Of a stretch of 64,000 nucleotides of DNA, positions 1 through 11,452 are shown one piece after another. Under the pieces are notes generated by a model. The model saw only the letters and a program-made list of their open reading frames with translations. It did no database searches and was not told the DNA's origin. Within the stretch, counting starts at the first letter, position 1. Every line of letters begins with the position of its first letter. Made by a program: the position numbers and the translations under genes. Origin of the DNA: Coffea arabica (lineage: Eukaryota; Streptophyta; Magnoliopsida; Gentianales; Rubiaceae); NCBI RefSeq assembly GCF_036785885.1, contig NC_092329.1, forward strand, positions 3,472,001 through 3,536,000, written 5' to 3'.

Positions 1-2089
1 TATAGTAGTAATATATATATATAATTACAAGTAAAAGGTAAAAAGAATGGCAGCGGTGCCAAGAAAGCACGCAATTAATTGAAATTACAGTCTTTTAAAT
101 GCCTAAAAGTAGACGAAAAGTGCCTTTTCCTAGACAAGATTACAAGCTTTTAAAGGGTTGATGATTGATGATGCATCAATATGTAGTTTAGTAGCTATCA
201 TTACATTAGATAGTATGATTGATAAATTATCATTCGATCATCGCAACAATCGAGTAGTAGCTATTATTAGTTACTAGTAACATTCATATCAAGAAACATG
301 TACATATATATATATGTCAAAATCCAGACGTAATTCATTTGAATGGAGACATGAAAATGAAATAAGTTCTCTACCTGCTGGGAATCCGAAAGTTTGATGC
401 CACGCCTGTTAGACTCACGCGGTCGTTTATTAGGCAAGATTAGTTGACATGGTAGACTAAAGTTTTGATTCTTCTGCCCTTCGACAAATTGCCACATTAT
501 TTTCATGGACCCTCCTCTGCTTTGTTGAAGAGGGGAGACCTCCATCCTGAAAATGATAGTCTAAGGCAATATTATTAATGCACAACAACAACTTTGCCAA
601 AATAAATAAATGAAAAGGTACCATTTCGGATAATAAGGAGATCAATCCACATATGTTGTTTGGATTGTCATTTTCATTTTTCAAAAATTTTTTTACGTTT
701 TTTTGTGAACATATGTTTTATTCGTATTTTTACCTTGCATACATTAAATTGGCGCAATACATTTTTTTTTATATATAAAAACTCTAGAAAATAGCAATCC
801 AAATGGATTCAACGAAAAAAAACATGAAATTAGCTATTTTTGTAAATTCCCAAATAAATTTTTATTAAAATTCTATAAGAGCAAAAAATATATATATATA
901 TTTGTATAGTCAAGAGTCAACTCGAGCATCCATAGTTTTATAATGGCGTTGTGGTAGTGACCCAGGCTTCAGCAAGTCAAGTTTAAAACTAGACTTAGCT
1001 GGTCTTCCTCATGCATGTGCCTGTACTACTCTTCCTTTACTCTGCTTCTCAATTCATCAAAGCTGTTCTTCTTTGACTACTCTGCATTTCACACTACTGT
1101 CAATAATCAAATCAAACATCCGTAGTAAATGATTTCATACATTAAACGGACGAGAAAATAAAGACCCAATCGAAAAATGCCAAAACTTTCACCCCCTCAC
1201 CTCTTTCTCTAGCTTGTGACGACGCTTAATAAAAAAATTCAAACAATTATGCCTTTCATTTTCATGGCACTCCCATTTCTTCCTCCCTTCACAAAAGTTG
1301 AACAACAGTCTTCTAATGCTGACATCTCGATACAAATAATGGATACCAACAAGAGAACTAGAAGAAATTGAAGATACATATCTATAAATAACCGATTAAC
1401 AGCTCAGATAATAACATCTACTGAAAATAACACGTCCAAAATCTAGGTGGGTACCTTTTAGCCTCAGCCAGATACTCTGATGATCCATTTCTACCTCGAA
1501 ATCATGACACGGAACCATCATAATGGTCTTCTACTTCTGAGTATCAAATATCACTCTCGTGAGTTGCTTTATCAACAAATTTCAGTGTCGAATAAAACAA
1601 AACAGAGACATTAAAGCCGGAGGCATCCATCAACTCCTAATCCACATTGGGTTCATGGCTAATTGGCCACGGACTAGTACTTTTGCAGCCCGGTGATCCC
1701 TCCACCACCAATAGCTTGCACGCTTATGTTAGAGTACTGTACAATAATATCCCAAACAGTTTCGTCCCATGTCTTAGAATTGGCCAGCCAGGGCGGTGAA
1801 ATCATATCGATCTTCATCCAGAAATAGTACTTGGAAATAAAAATAAGAACAAGTCTCTCGCATAAATTAAAAAGAAAAGGAGAAAGATGCTCATTATTGG
1901 TGCAATAAAAGATGCTTGCTAATTATAGAGAAACAGAGAAGTAACAAGAAGCTGCTATACTACTACTGTCTCTGTACATCCGAAACCATGGTCACTAGAA
2001 TATTCATAAGGAAAATAAACTCAGACCATATTTTTCATCCAACATCTTTTCTACTGCTCGTGAAAGTAGATCAGTGAAAACTTCTCAAC
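1..2089. other. Intergenic, no gene recognised
   Basis: About 2 kb of AT-rich sequence with short (TA)n runs near 300 and 890. No reading frame with family resemblance was seen on either strand. The stretch just below 2090 should hold the 3' untranslated region of the minus-strand gene that follows. Confidence 0.5.
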
Positions 2090-2929
2090 TCACACTTGCA
2101 CATCTGTAACTTTTCCTAACGTCTTTCTTCGCTCTCCGTTTTCAGCTAATTTCTGTTCCATAAGAAACTTCTGCCGCTGCTTAATAATACCGTCAATCAT
2201 CCGATTGAAATCTTCGTCGCTCATATTGTCCACCGTGTCAAATGACGTCGCCTTTGGCCTTTCGGTCCTTCCTCGACCGACCTGAACCGTCTCCGATCGT
2301 CGGAGCTCTCCCTGCGGCTCCACCGCGATCTCTCTCTTCAGCTTCTCCGACTGCATCCTCTGAAACTTCTCAATCCGTTTTGCAGCCGTCTCTATCGCAG
2401 TCGTCACAGCGTCGCATTGCTCCGCCTTCTCCTCCGTCCACAATATGATCTGCTTCTCCTCCGCTTCACCTCCATCGCCGCCTCCTGCGCCTGCAATCAC
2501 GTCCCTAGTCTCCGGCGTAGCAGGAATTTCTGGCGGAGGAATTTTAACGCCTCCCGAGCCTGCAACTTTTTGCTGTTGAGCATGAGCCTGGCTGTGACGG
2601 GCATATTCGTCGTAGAGATCATCGTCGCAGGAGTTCTCGCTACCGGCGCCGGTTCCTCGACAGAGGAAACAGAGCGCGACGATGATGACGTTGCCGATGA
2701 GAAAAACGACATGCGGATTAAACAGATAGTTTGCAACTTCGAACAAAATCCTCCCGGAGATTTTCAGCGCTCCGGGAAGACGGGTGGAGGACCAGGAAAT
2801 CAACAGGAGCGCCACCAAAACTTCCAGAAACTGAAAAAGTTTCATAGTCCTCCGGAAACGGTTATACCTGGCCATCGCCTTCGCCTTCTCAAATTTCACG
2901 TTGTCGAACACTTGCTCTTGAGAATCCAT
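2090..2929 (-). CDS. DUF4408/DUF761 domain membrane protein
   Basis: This is a single-exon gene of 279 aa. The reading frame stays open a little above the chosen ATG (2929-2927), but only with a TTG, so the ATG is the start. Two hydrophobic segments at about residues 31-48 and 69-90, joined by a short basic loop, form the N-terminal DUF4408 part. An acidic and Ala/Gly-rich middle follows. The C-terminus (about 236-259) has the SDEDFNRMIDGIIKQ-type motif of DUF761, the cotton-fibre family. This two-domain layout is common in land plants. The molecular role is unknown; related genes are often described as stress or growth responsive, which I cannot see here. An intronless structure is usual for the family. 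A TATA box at 3397-3391 would give a 5' leader of more than 400 nt that contains a small upstream frame. Confidence 0.85.
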   Translation of the reverse strand: MDSQEQVFDNVKFEKAKAMARYNRFRRTMKLFQFLEVLVALLLISWSSTRLPGALKISGRILFEVANYLFNPHVVFLIGNVIIVALCFLCRGTGAGSENSCDDDLYDEYARHSQAHAQQQKVAGSGGVKIPPPEIPATPETRDVIAGAGGGDGGEAEEKQIILWTEEKAEQCDAVTTAIETAAKRIEKFQRMQSEKLKREIAVEPQGELRRSETVQVGRGRTERPKATSFDTVDNMSDEDFNRMIDGIIKQRQKFLMEQKLAENGERRKTLGKVTDVQV

Positions 2930-3030
2930 TTTTAAATCCTCCTCCAAACACGCTGATTAAATCTCGAGTGAGTGCGGGAAATGAAGAAAGTTACTCGGTA
3001 AATGGCAGTAGAAGTTAGAAAGAGTCGAGA

Positions 3031-3204
3031 CTATTTGTGAGGGGGCGGTGGATTTAAGAAAGGAAGGAGAGAATTTGGAAAAGAGAAATGATCAGCGGGA
3101 GTTAATTTGGAAAAGGGGAGAAGGGAGAAAGGAAAAGGGAAGCGAGTAGAAGCAATATATGCAGAAGTGCATATAACTATAGAAACTGATACTATCATAT
3201 GCAT
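3031..3204 (-). promoter_or_regulatory. Upstream ORF in DUF4408 leader
   Basis: A 57-codon frame opens with ATG at 3204-3202 and closes with TAG at 3031, about 100 nt before the main ATG at 2929. It lies downstream of the likely TATA box, so it should be in the mRNA leader. The peptide is rich in Pro, Phe and Ser and resembles no family I know. If translated, it would be expected to lower initiation at the main start. That is inference. Confidence 0.35.
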
Positions 3205-3227
3205 AGAAGCACAGAGGAGAGGAAAAC

Positions 3228-3252
3228 ACACACACACACACGCGCGCGCACA
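3228..3252. repeat. (CA)n/(CG)n microsatellite
   Basis: A run of CA dinucleotides passes into CGCGCGCG, so the minus-strand leader of the DUF4408 gene carries a CG then TG tract. Such tracts vary in length between individuals. Confidence 0.7.
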
Positions 3253-3390
3253 GTAGGAGAAAGATTGATAGGCAATTTGTTGGTGTAAATGAGACGGTAT
3301 GGTAGGTTTTGGATGCTCGAATGAATTTTGTGTTTGGTTATGGAAGAAATGCTCTGATGATGGAAGGAAAGTTTACAGAGCAAGGCATGG

Positions 3391-3397
3391 TTTTATA
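3391..3397 (-). promoter_or_regulatory. TATA box, DUF4408 gene
   Basis: The minus strand reads CTATAAAACC here, a good plant TATA box. Transcription would start about 30 bp downstream, near 3365, leaving a leader of about 435 nt before the ATG at 2929. The call rests on motif and position only. Confidence 0.5.
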
Positions 3398-5683
3398 GGC
3401 GCAGAGCGGGGAAGAGAATCGTCGGGGTCTATGGGGTAAGTGGAGCCAAGAGAAACTTGTTTTTTGTATTTCTTTTTCTTATTTTTTTTTTCTCTTGTGG
3501 TTGTTTTTTGAAAAGTTCTACACTCACTGCTATTATGGTTTATGACTTTCTCGCTCTTTCTTTTCTTCTCTCATGCTATGATTTACGAATTGTGACTCTC
3601 CTTTCCATTTTCTTCACATATGGTTGTCTTCTTGGCTCTTTTTTAGAGCAACAAGGAGGCTTGGCTTACAATTCACTAGTTACTTTTCCGGGACATGAAC
3701 AATAATTGTATGCTACTACTATCATATCTAATTACACGGGACGATGAAGAGGGTCAATTAACAATTATACAGAGCGTGTTTGGACACTGAATTATTTAAT
3801 ACTTTTTGCAATATGATACACATATTTGCTCGTAACCCTGTTTCATGCCCATAAAGCCTTACATTTACTCATTATTGGTGCAAATCAAAACTTAGAACAC
3901 CCTGCTATGCTATCGAGCATTTTTTTTTCTCTCCAATTCAATGATTCATTGTCACTTGAGCAATGTTTTGAGAGAGGTTGATGTTTCTATTTGAAAAGTT
4001 CTTTTTCTTTAGTTAGGGAATTAGAGAGAAAAGTTTTTTTTTTTAAAAAAAAAAAAAGGGAAAAAAGGACAGTGGTGGTTTTTGCTAATAAAACAGGGTG
4101 GTTGTGCGGTGGGAGGAAGTGTGAAGTGACAATTTTGTTTGTAACATAACCGCGTGTGAGCCAAACCGGGGCAGAGTGTAAAGCCGCGAGACCAACTGAC
4201 CAAGACCACGCCCACGCGTGGACTAGTAGTCTAGTACCGTACCTAAGTTAGTTTTTGGGTACAGCTTTGCTTTGTCAGTTTGTCTGAGGACGGGATGTTC
4301 TTCCTACAACCTCTAGGCTTTTTCGCTTTTAAATTATGCTGTTGGGTTTGTTATGTTTCTGAGAGCTCAGAAACCAGGAAAAGAATCAGGCCAAAGATTA
4401 TTGAGATTTTTCTTCTTTTGCCTTTTGGGGAAATTTTTCTTCCTTCTTTCCACATTTGGTGCTTGAATTACTAAATTCTTATGCCCCTAGTGTACAGTAA
4501 TCAGTAATGGTTGTCTGGCCTGGTGTGCAATAATGGTTTTGAAGATGTTGATGAACAGAGGACTTGGTATGCGGTGTGATGCTTGTATACCTACTACTGT
4601 AATCTTCTGAGTCCCATGCAATGCCCAAAAACGAACAGTGCGTGATCCCAAGCCACTACAAAAGAGGATACTTGTGCTGCGAACAATAACGATGCATTTG
4701 ATAAAGCTGAATTCTGAATTCATTAAATTATTGAATTGTTAAGTATTAAATTAAATACATATGAGTGTATATCACATTCAATGACGAGTGAATTTCTTAT
4801 CGCTTATTTTTTGGAACAAGTTTTGCTGTGTACTTAGATGCTCAATTTTTTGTTATCAAATGCGTCTGAACATATTAAAATCTGAATTCATTAATTTTAA
4901 GTACTAAATTGAGTTATCAAACAGGATTTAAATTCTTCTCTTTAGTGTAAAAGAAAAAAAAGTAGCGGAGTAGTAAAAGATTGAAGTCGGTTCAAAAATC
5001 TCGTTACCTATTGTGATAGGATCCTGTAATTGGACATGACACAGACTCTCTATCTTAGCATATAGTAGAATTGATCTATGAATAATGGATATCACGGCTT
5101 GAGATTATGATTAGGTGCAAATATTTTTTGTTGCCTTAAAAGACGTGCACAATTATATGGTATTCAACATTTCAACTTTGAGGGACTGAATTACTAGCTA
5201 GTAGTAGTAGTAGAAGTGGTTGGTGACTGAGTGAAACTTTCCTTGAAGGCACGGTTATGTTGTTGCAATGAGCCTTCCATCTTCATATGCTTGCCAGTTG
5301 CCATCAGTGTTTCGTACAAGTACGAATTGAGTACTACTTCTACTACTACTATTTTGCATTTTCTGAATTACTACATCTACTGCTACTACTTGTTTATTTA
5401 GCAACCAGAAACAAATCTGCATGCGACCAATTCCTGTGGGATGGTAGAGCTCACCAGCCATCAAAAACCTGTCCAGCAACAAAAACATTAGATGCCAAAA
5501 AATGCAGCAGGCTGGCTGGCTGATTTGACCTGTCTAAGACCGAGAGGAGGGTCTGTAATGGTTGAAAATTTTTAAGTAAGTTAAAATCGATTGTTTCTTC
5601 ACGTCCCACTGTCGACTCGACGACGGTGCCCAGCACCTCACCGTCCCCGACGGGGGCCGCCAGTCCACTTCCTTCCTTCCTCC

Positions 5684-5774
5684 TACCCTCTCAGCTATTT
5701 CAATCATCATGGCCAAAAAGAGAATATCATTAGAGGCTAATAATCTGATACCCTCTCAGCTATTTCAATCATCA
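5684..5774. repeat. 26-bp direct repeat with spacer
   Basis: The 26-bp block starting TACCCTCTCAGC occurs at 5684-5709 and again at 5749-5774 with no mismatch, 39 bp apart. A CCTTCC-rich stretch lies just before the first copy and a similar one just after the second. It looks like a local duplication and no function is evident. Confidence 0.7.
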
Positions 5775-8700
5775 GAGCCACTTCCCTCCTTCCCCCCCTT
5801 TTTTTTTATATATTTTTGACAGGGAATGAAAAATGTAGCTGAACGAAATGTGGTAGAATATATATATATATATATGTTTAGCAAACTCTTTAACTGCCAT
5901 ACAATTAATTATACACTCAAGTAAAAGAATTAAATCTTTTTTTTTTGCATATGTCTTTCTTGAGAATTGTCCAGTGTGTTCATTCGCATGGACTTGCGTG
6001 TAGTGTAAATACAACGACTGTTCAAAGCCCATATTTATAGATCAATTCTATCTTAGCAAGAATTGGAATTCGAACCCTGGAAGGAAGATGAGGAATAAAG
6101 ACCAATTTTTGTGACATTAATATACCTGTTGAATCAGGTTTGGTAAATATTTGTAAAGAATTGGGGTCACATTAATTAAACATAGTATCTGTTTAAGGAA
6201 AATTATATTACTAAAATCTCGGGTTTCTTGTCCGCTTTTTCTTCTTTCTTCCGCCATTCAAAATCATTGCGGTGAATATACTTTTGAAGCCAAAAAGAAA
6301 AAGTGAAACTTCACAAAGAAAAGGAGCAGTGAAACGAAAGAAAAGATCACTCCGATACAAATTCAGGTCATTGACGTGAAGATGAAGAGTCCAATTATGT
6401 GTTGCATCATGCATGGGAAAGTCATGAAATTTAGGTGAAAAGAAAGCTAAAAGTAGCCTAACACTAATGTACTTTGAGACCTTTCCTACAAGACAAGACA
6501 AAACAAACCCATGAACTCGAACTCGTGTGGATCTGGATCATCGACCTAAGGCTGCTCCCAAATCCCGACCATGATTTGAGATCATCACACATTTACTTCA
6601 ACTTGCATTTGCCCTGAAATTTGAATACCCGGCCCCTTCATGTCACGCGTTACCTATCATCCCCATTGCTACCTCCACCTTTCTCCAATTCCCATTCATG
6701 ACGTACATGACCCAAAGAAGAAAAGAATCATTATCTGGTCTGAGATGGATTCTGGCATTCATTTTTTCCTTTTTTAACTTGGCCTTGCCCACTTCACGTA
6801 GACTGCATAACAAGATTTATTACTGATTAACCTGTAAAGTTTCCGGCCTCCCTTGCAAGAATTGAAAAAAAAAAAAACAGAGAAAATTGGATTAGGTGAT
6901 AAGATAAAAAAGACGGTAAGTAAAAGATCATAAATTTAAGATCTCGAACGACAAAAATACTATGTATGTGACCGAACTTAGAGGCTAATGATTTACATCA
7001 AGTAACATACTTTCTTCTTCACGTGTATATGTCGAACTAATATACGAAGACCCCCCCTCTCCCCCCCCCCCCAAACAAAAAACAAACAAAAGGAAAAAAA
7101 ACAACAAAAGGAAAAAAAAACAACAGGAGAAGCTTTGATGAATCAAAACTTGACAAGTGCCTAGCCCAGTATGTTGCTTTCTCCCTTCACCGACGGGCAA
7201 GCAAGGGAAGCATACACTACTGCTATTCCAAATTGACCATGGATATCTACTTTCGACGGAGGAAAATGATTGGAGGCACCCGTCAAACACGCCATTTCTA
7301 TTGCATCTCTTCATGAATTTAAAGAAAACCTTGTCACGATTCCTAGTGCTCTTTTGCGTTCATTCACGAGCTATATCTATACACCCTTTTTGGATTAATC
7401 AAAATTACTTTTGTTTTATCCAGCTACATAGTTCTTTTTTCCCCCGGTAAGACTTATTGCCATTTTCCGATGATATCGATTTTATGTACGTTCGTACTAC
7501 TATAATATAGTCAATTTTTGTGTTTGTACAAAAGAATCCTAGATTAATCTTTTAGGGTTCTATGGAATATCGTTTAATGTGATTTTAAACCTAAAGGTCG
7601 GTCTGTATTCTCTTTTGCATGCAAGAATTTTTTTTTGATAAAAAAGAAGTCAATATTATTAATAAACTACATGAAAATCGTCCAACATGATTTTCTTAGC
7701 AAAATAATCTATATTAATGGCAGAAAATATATTGACTATGTCACAGACATATTTGATCTGAAAAATCATTAGAATCAATATAGAGTTACAAAATATAAAA
7801 GATTATACTGTAAATTACAAATCATCAAATCTGACCAATTGAACGAGTTGCTCCATAGAAATTTGTGCATATCTATTCTCTCAAATCTGCTATCCAACTG
7901 ATCTAAGTTCAAAACTGATGTTGACATCTGACGAGAAGACCATAAAATTCTAAATCTAAAAAAACTCTTAGATCTGAGAAAAAATGACAAAAACTAAACA
8001 AAACTCTCACTAGGATAACGTCGAAGAGAAGAAAACTCTCACTAAAATACACTAGGAGAGACTTTATTAAATAAAAAGCAAGAACAATAGGAGATGAAGG
8101 GAAACCTAAGTTTAAGGCCAAGATCTTGATTTAAGGCCAATGTCTCCCTCCTATGGAAGAAGAACAGTAGAGAAAAGGTTGAGGGTAAAGAGGAATGTAT
8201 GACAAGAATTGTTTTAATTGGCTGCCATGTATATGTTTATACGTAAATTCATTCTTGTCCATTCAGGCATGGAAATGCAGGGGATAGCTTTTACAAGCCC
8301 AATTGGCAATTTTCTTTGATGACTGAAAAAGCAGAGAGACCAATACCTATTAAGAAACAATGAAGCTAGCTAGAATTAGAAGAGTTGGTTTTACTCCAAT
8401 GCTTTTCTTTTTCATTCCGGGGAAATCTGTGCTTGGTCTTTTCATGGCAAATAGGTCTTGCAGAATTTAATTTAACACATTGCATGTATTGTAGCATCCC
8501 AAACAGTTCAATTCTGCAATTCATCCAATGCTGACATTATCCGTTTAGATAGCCCCAAAAAAAAAGTCACTAATTCTCATCAAGAATTGAGGAGACGTGG
8601 CACCACAAAAGATTATCGTTCTTCTCCTCATGTCATTATCTTTGAGTTTCGTGTTTAAGGAAAAGAAAAGGAGAATTTTATCCAACTAGAAAAGAAAAAA

Positions 8701-9293
8701 ATGAAAGGTACTTCTGGATGAGCGTTGCTGAGGAACCATTAATTAGCTTCTCCAAATCCGTAGTTAAAAGCCTTTACAAAAGATTAAGTAGAACACGAGT
8801 CAAGGCTTTCGGCTCTTAATGATGAAACAGTGATTGAGATTAGGTAAAGGCGATTTAATTTATCTGCCGAAGCTACGGATTTGCTTGGAAAGAATAACCC
8901 AATATAAAGGGGTCCCATCCCATCCAATAAGAGGATCATAATTCATGATAATATATCTCTAGGGTTTATTTGAAGGAGGACAGTTTGAAGCATGATACCC
9001 ATCCAAGGCAATCATGAACCTTTCCAAGCCACCATTTCTAATCCCTTTTAGGGTTAATCATGCTTCTTTGAATCATTTTGCTTCCCACTGAACTGATATC
9101 AAGCGTTGTGGTTTACCCACTACATAACCCTGCTCATCCTTTGCTCTTATTAAATCAATCACCAGTGTGCAATAGAACCAGAAAGTGATAGCTATATGTA
9201 CATGTCCTAAAAAAAAAGGTAGTGTCAATCACGAATTGAATCTCAATTTAACCACTTTCCATTACTTTTTGCCCAAGTTTTGTACAGGCATGC

Positions 9294-9356
9294 CACTAGT
9301 CCTAGTTTATTGAGGCAAGAAATGTCACTAGTCCCAGTTTATTGAGGCAAGAAATT
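9294..9356. repeat. 32-bp tandem duplication
   Basis: Two head-to-tail copies of a 32-bp unit beginning CACTAGTCC (9294-9325 and 9326-9356) differ at about three positions. This is a local tandem duplication in non-coding DNA. Confidence 0.7.
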
Positions 9357-11452
9357 GCTAATAAGGAAAGATTTTTTTATCTTTATTTTTTCTGTGAAGA
9401 GGCTAATAAGGGCAATTATTATGGATTTGGTTAACAAACAGAGAATTAATATGCTTGTAGGGTTCTCTTTTGATCGTTAAATTAAACATCTGAGTAGCTC
9501 CTTAGAAAAAAAAAACATCTGAGTTTAGCAAGTGTTGACTGGAGATGGATAAAATGCTCTTATTGATTCAGAACATTTTTAACGATGAAAATTGTGGTGG
9601 CTAAGGCTTCCTTTCTTTGGTTGTAGTGGTTGAATTGAATGGAAGGGCGGAAAGGAACAGCTTTACCCCAAACGCCTCATAGTCAATTCACTGCCGTCAC
9701 CTGTATCTAAATTGCAACATGAAAATCTATAGCACTATCCATGGTTCACATCACCCATTCGGTACATACAATAATGCAAGAAACTTTAGCGAATGGAATG
9801 AAATTACCTCAAATTTTGGACGAAAGTAACATCATCCAAATTGCCTCTAGAATACACTAACTATAGGAGATGGACAGATGTTTGCGTACTTAGTAGTACT
9901 GAAGGAGATCGAGGGCCTCTCTCTTGACAGCTCAACAGGCAAAGTTTAACGCAGTTGGGAAAAAGCAACACCTTGGGTTATCGGTTAGAGATTGAACTGT
10001 CGGATTGATGCAACACAACCAGCAATAAACTATATTAATCTGGTGTATTATGCACCCAGCTTTTGACTTCTTTCTCTTTTTTTTTCCCTGCTCTGATCAA
10101 TAAATTGCATTTTTTTTTTTAAAGAGGGCAGGGCTGCCAATGAATTCTAGCAGCAATTAGACACTTTTAAGAGCAGTGCATGGAACCCATTCTGGTCTAA
10201 CTTTCTTCTTCAGCGAATTGTAAAGTTTAACATGAAAGATGAAGAAAGAAAAGTCGGTGACCCATCATCCATCATATAATTAATACTCCAGTTAAAGCAT
10301 AAGCATCATTGGGTAATTCATTCATTTTCCACAGCAACTTTTAGAGAGAACACATAATTAATTAACGTACGAGTTCAAATGTTGCTTTAATTTCACAGCA
10401 ATTTTTCCAGTAGTAATAATTTACAATGCATTTCTTCCAGTGATTAGCGAGTAGTGATACTACAAAAATTTCCCCTCGAAATTGTTTCAGCACCTTTAAT
10501 TATGAATTCTTAGAGAGTAAGAAACCACAGTATGTCACATTATACCCATGCCAATATTCTCTCTTTTTTTCGTTTGACGTGAAAGGCAGGCTTCCAAGGC
10601 AGCAATAATAAATATTCCATCCCACCAGAAGGTAATAATGCAGGACCAAACTTGTTCCTCAAAGTGCCACGATCCCTAGCAGCCTGCACAAAACTCTTTT
10701 GATTTGATGTTTTAGATTCCCCCTTCGGTCCCAATCAAATCAAATGAACCTCTTTTTGTTATGCTTCCTCTTTACAAATGACGACGGCCCAAAAATCAAA
10801 CTCACTTTAACGTGGAGTGTGAATTGATCACACACCGGCAAAAGCAGGTGCGGGCATGACTTTGGATAAATGGTTGCAAGAAAATGCCAAAAAACGAGAA
10901 CCAACCCGCTAAATACGGCAGTCCGAAGCCAATTATGCCTGGAAAACCATTACTACTGTTAAACAATGCTATGCTAGTGGCAAGTTTTAAGGGAAAACTG
11001 CTTAATAAACTTTCATAGCTGCGTGTGTGGGAAATTTATGTTCAGATTCTTTTCTGCCATCCAATTAACATCTTTAATTCTTGGCAGGCGGCTATAAGGA
11101 GGGTAATCACGAGATGGCAAACGTAGTAGTACCAGACAATCCGACTTCAAGAGGATAAACAAAAATGGCAGGGACGAGTGGAAGAAACCTCGAGCTATGG
11201 AGTAAACATAAAGAGTCTTTTGATTCTGCAGACCCATGAATTTTTTCCTCGCTATCGGTTCATGGAACTGCGCTATGACATTGACGCTTCCCGTTTTGGT
11301 AAATTTACTTAAAACGCTACAACCGGTTGTACTAATCCAAGATTTATGAAGCTCATCCACTAGCTTTGAGGCACAGGATGTCAGTAGCCAGTCGAAAAGA
11401 ATACAAATGACTATGGAACTCAAGATTTCCAAATGTTGGGAGATCCAAATAT

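Larger units (their letters stand above)
3400..11452. other. 8-kb gene-poor intergenic stretch
   Basis: No exon set with family resemblance was found on either strand. The stretch holds a short (TA)n run (about 5858-5876), a poly-C tract (about 7050-7072), two small direct duplications listed separately, and many A or T homopolymers. Its frames are short and not supported by codon pattern or similarity. A decayed element cannot be excluded. Confidence 0.45.

Noticed and set aside
5255-5636. Overlapping frames near 5.3-5.6 kb as a gene
   Set aside because: They lack family resemblance and a consistent exon structure, and the translated text is low in complexity in places.
6060-6085. AATTCGAACCCTGG as a tRNA T-arm
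   Set aside because: No matching acceptor, D or anticodon arms could be built around it; at most a SINE remnant.
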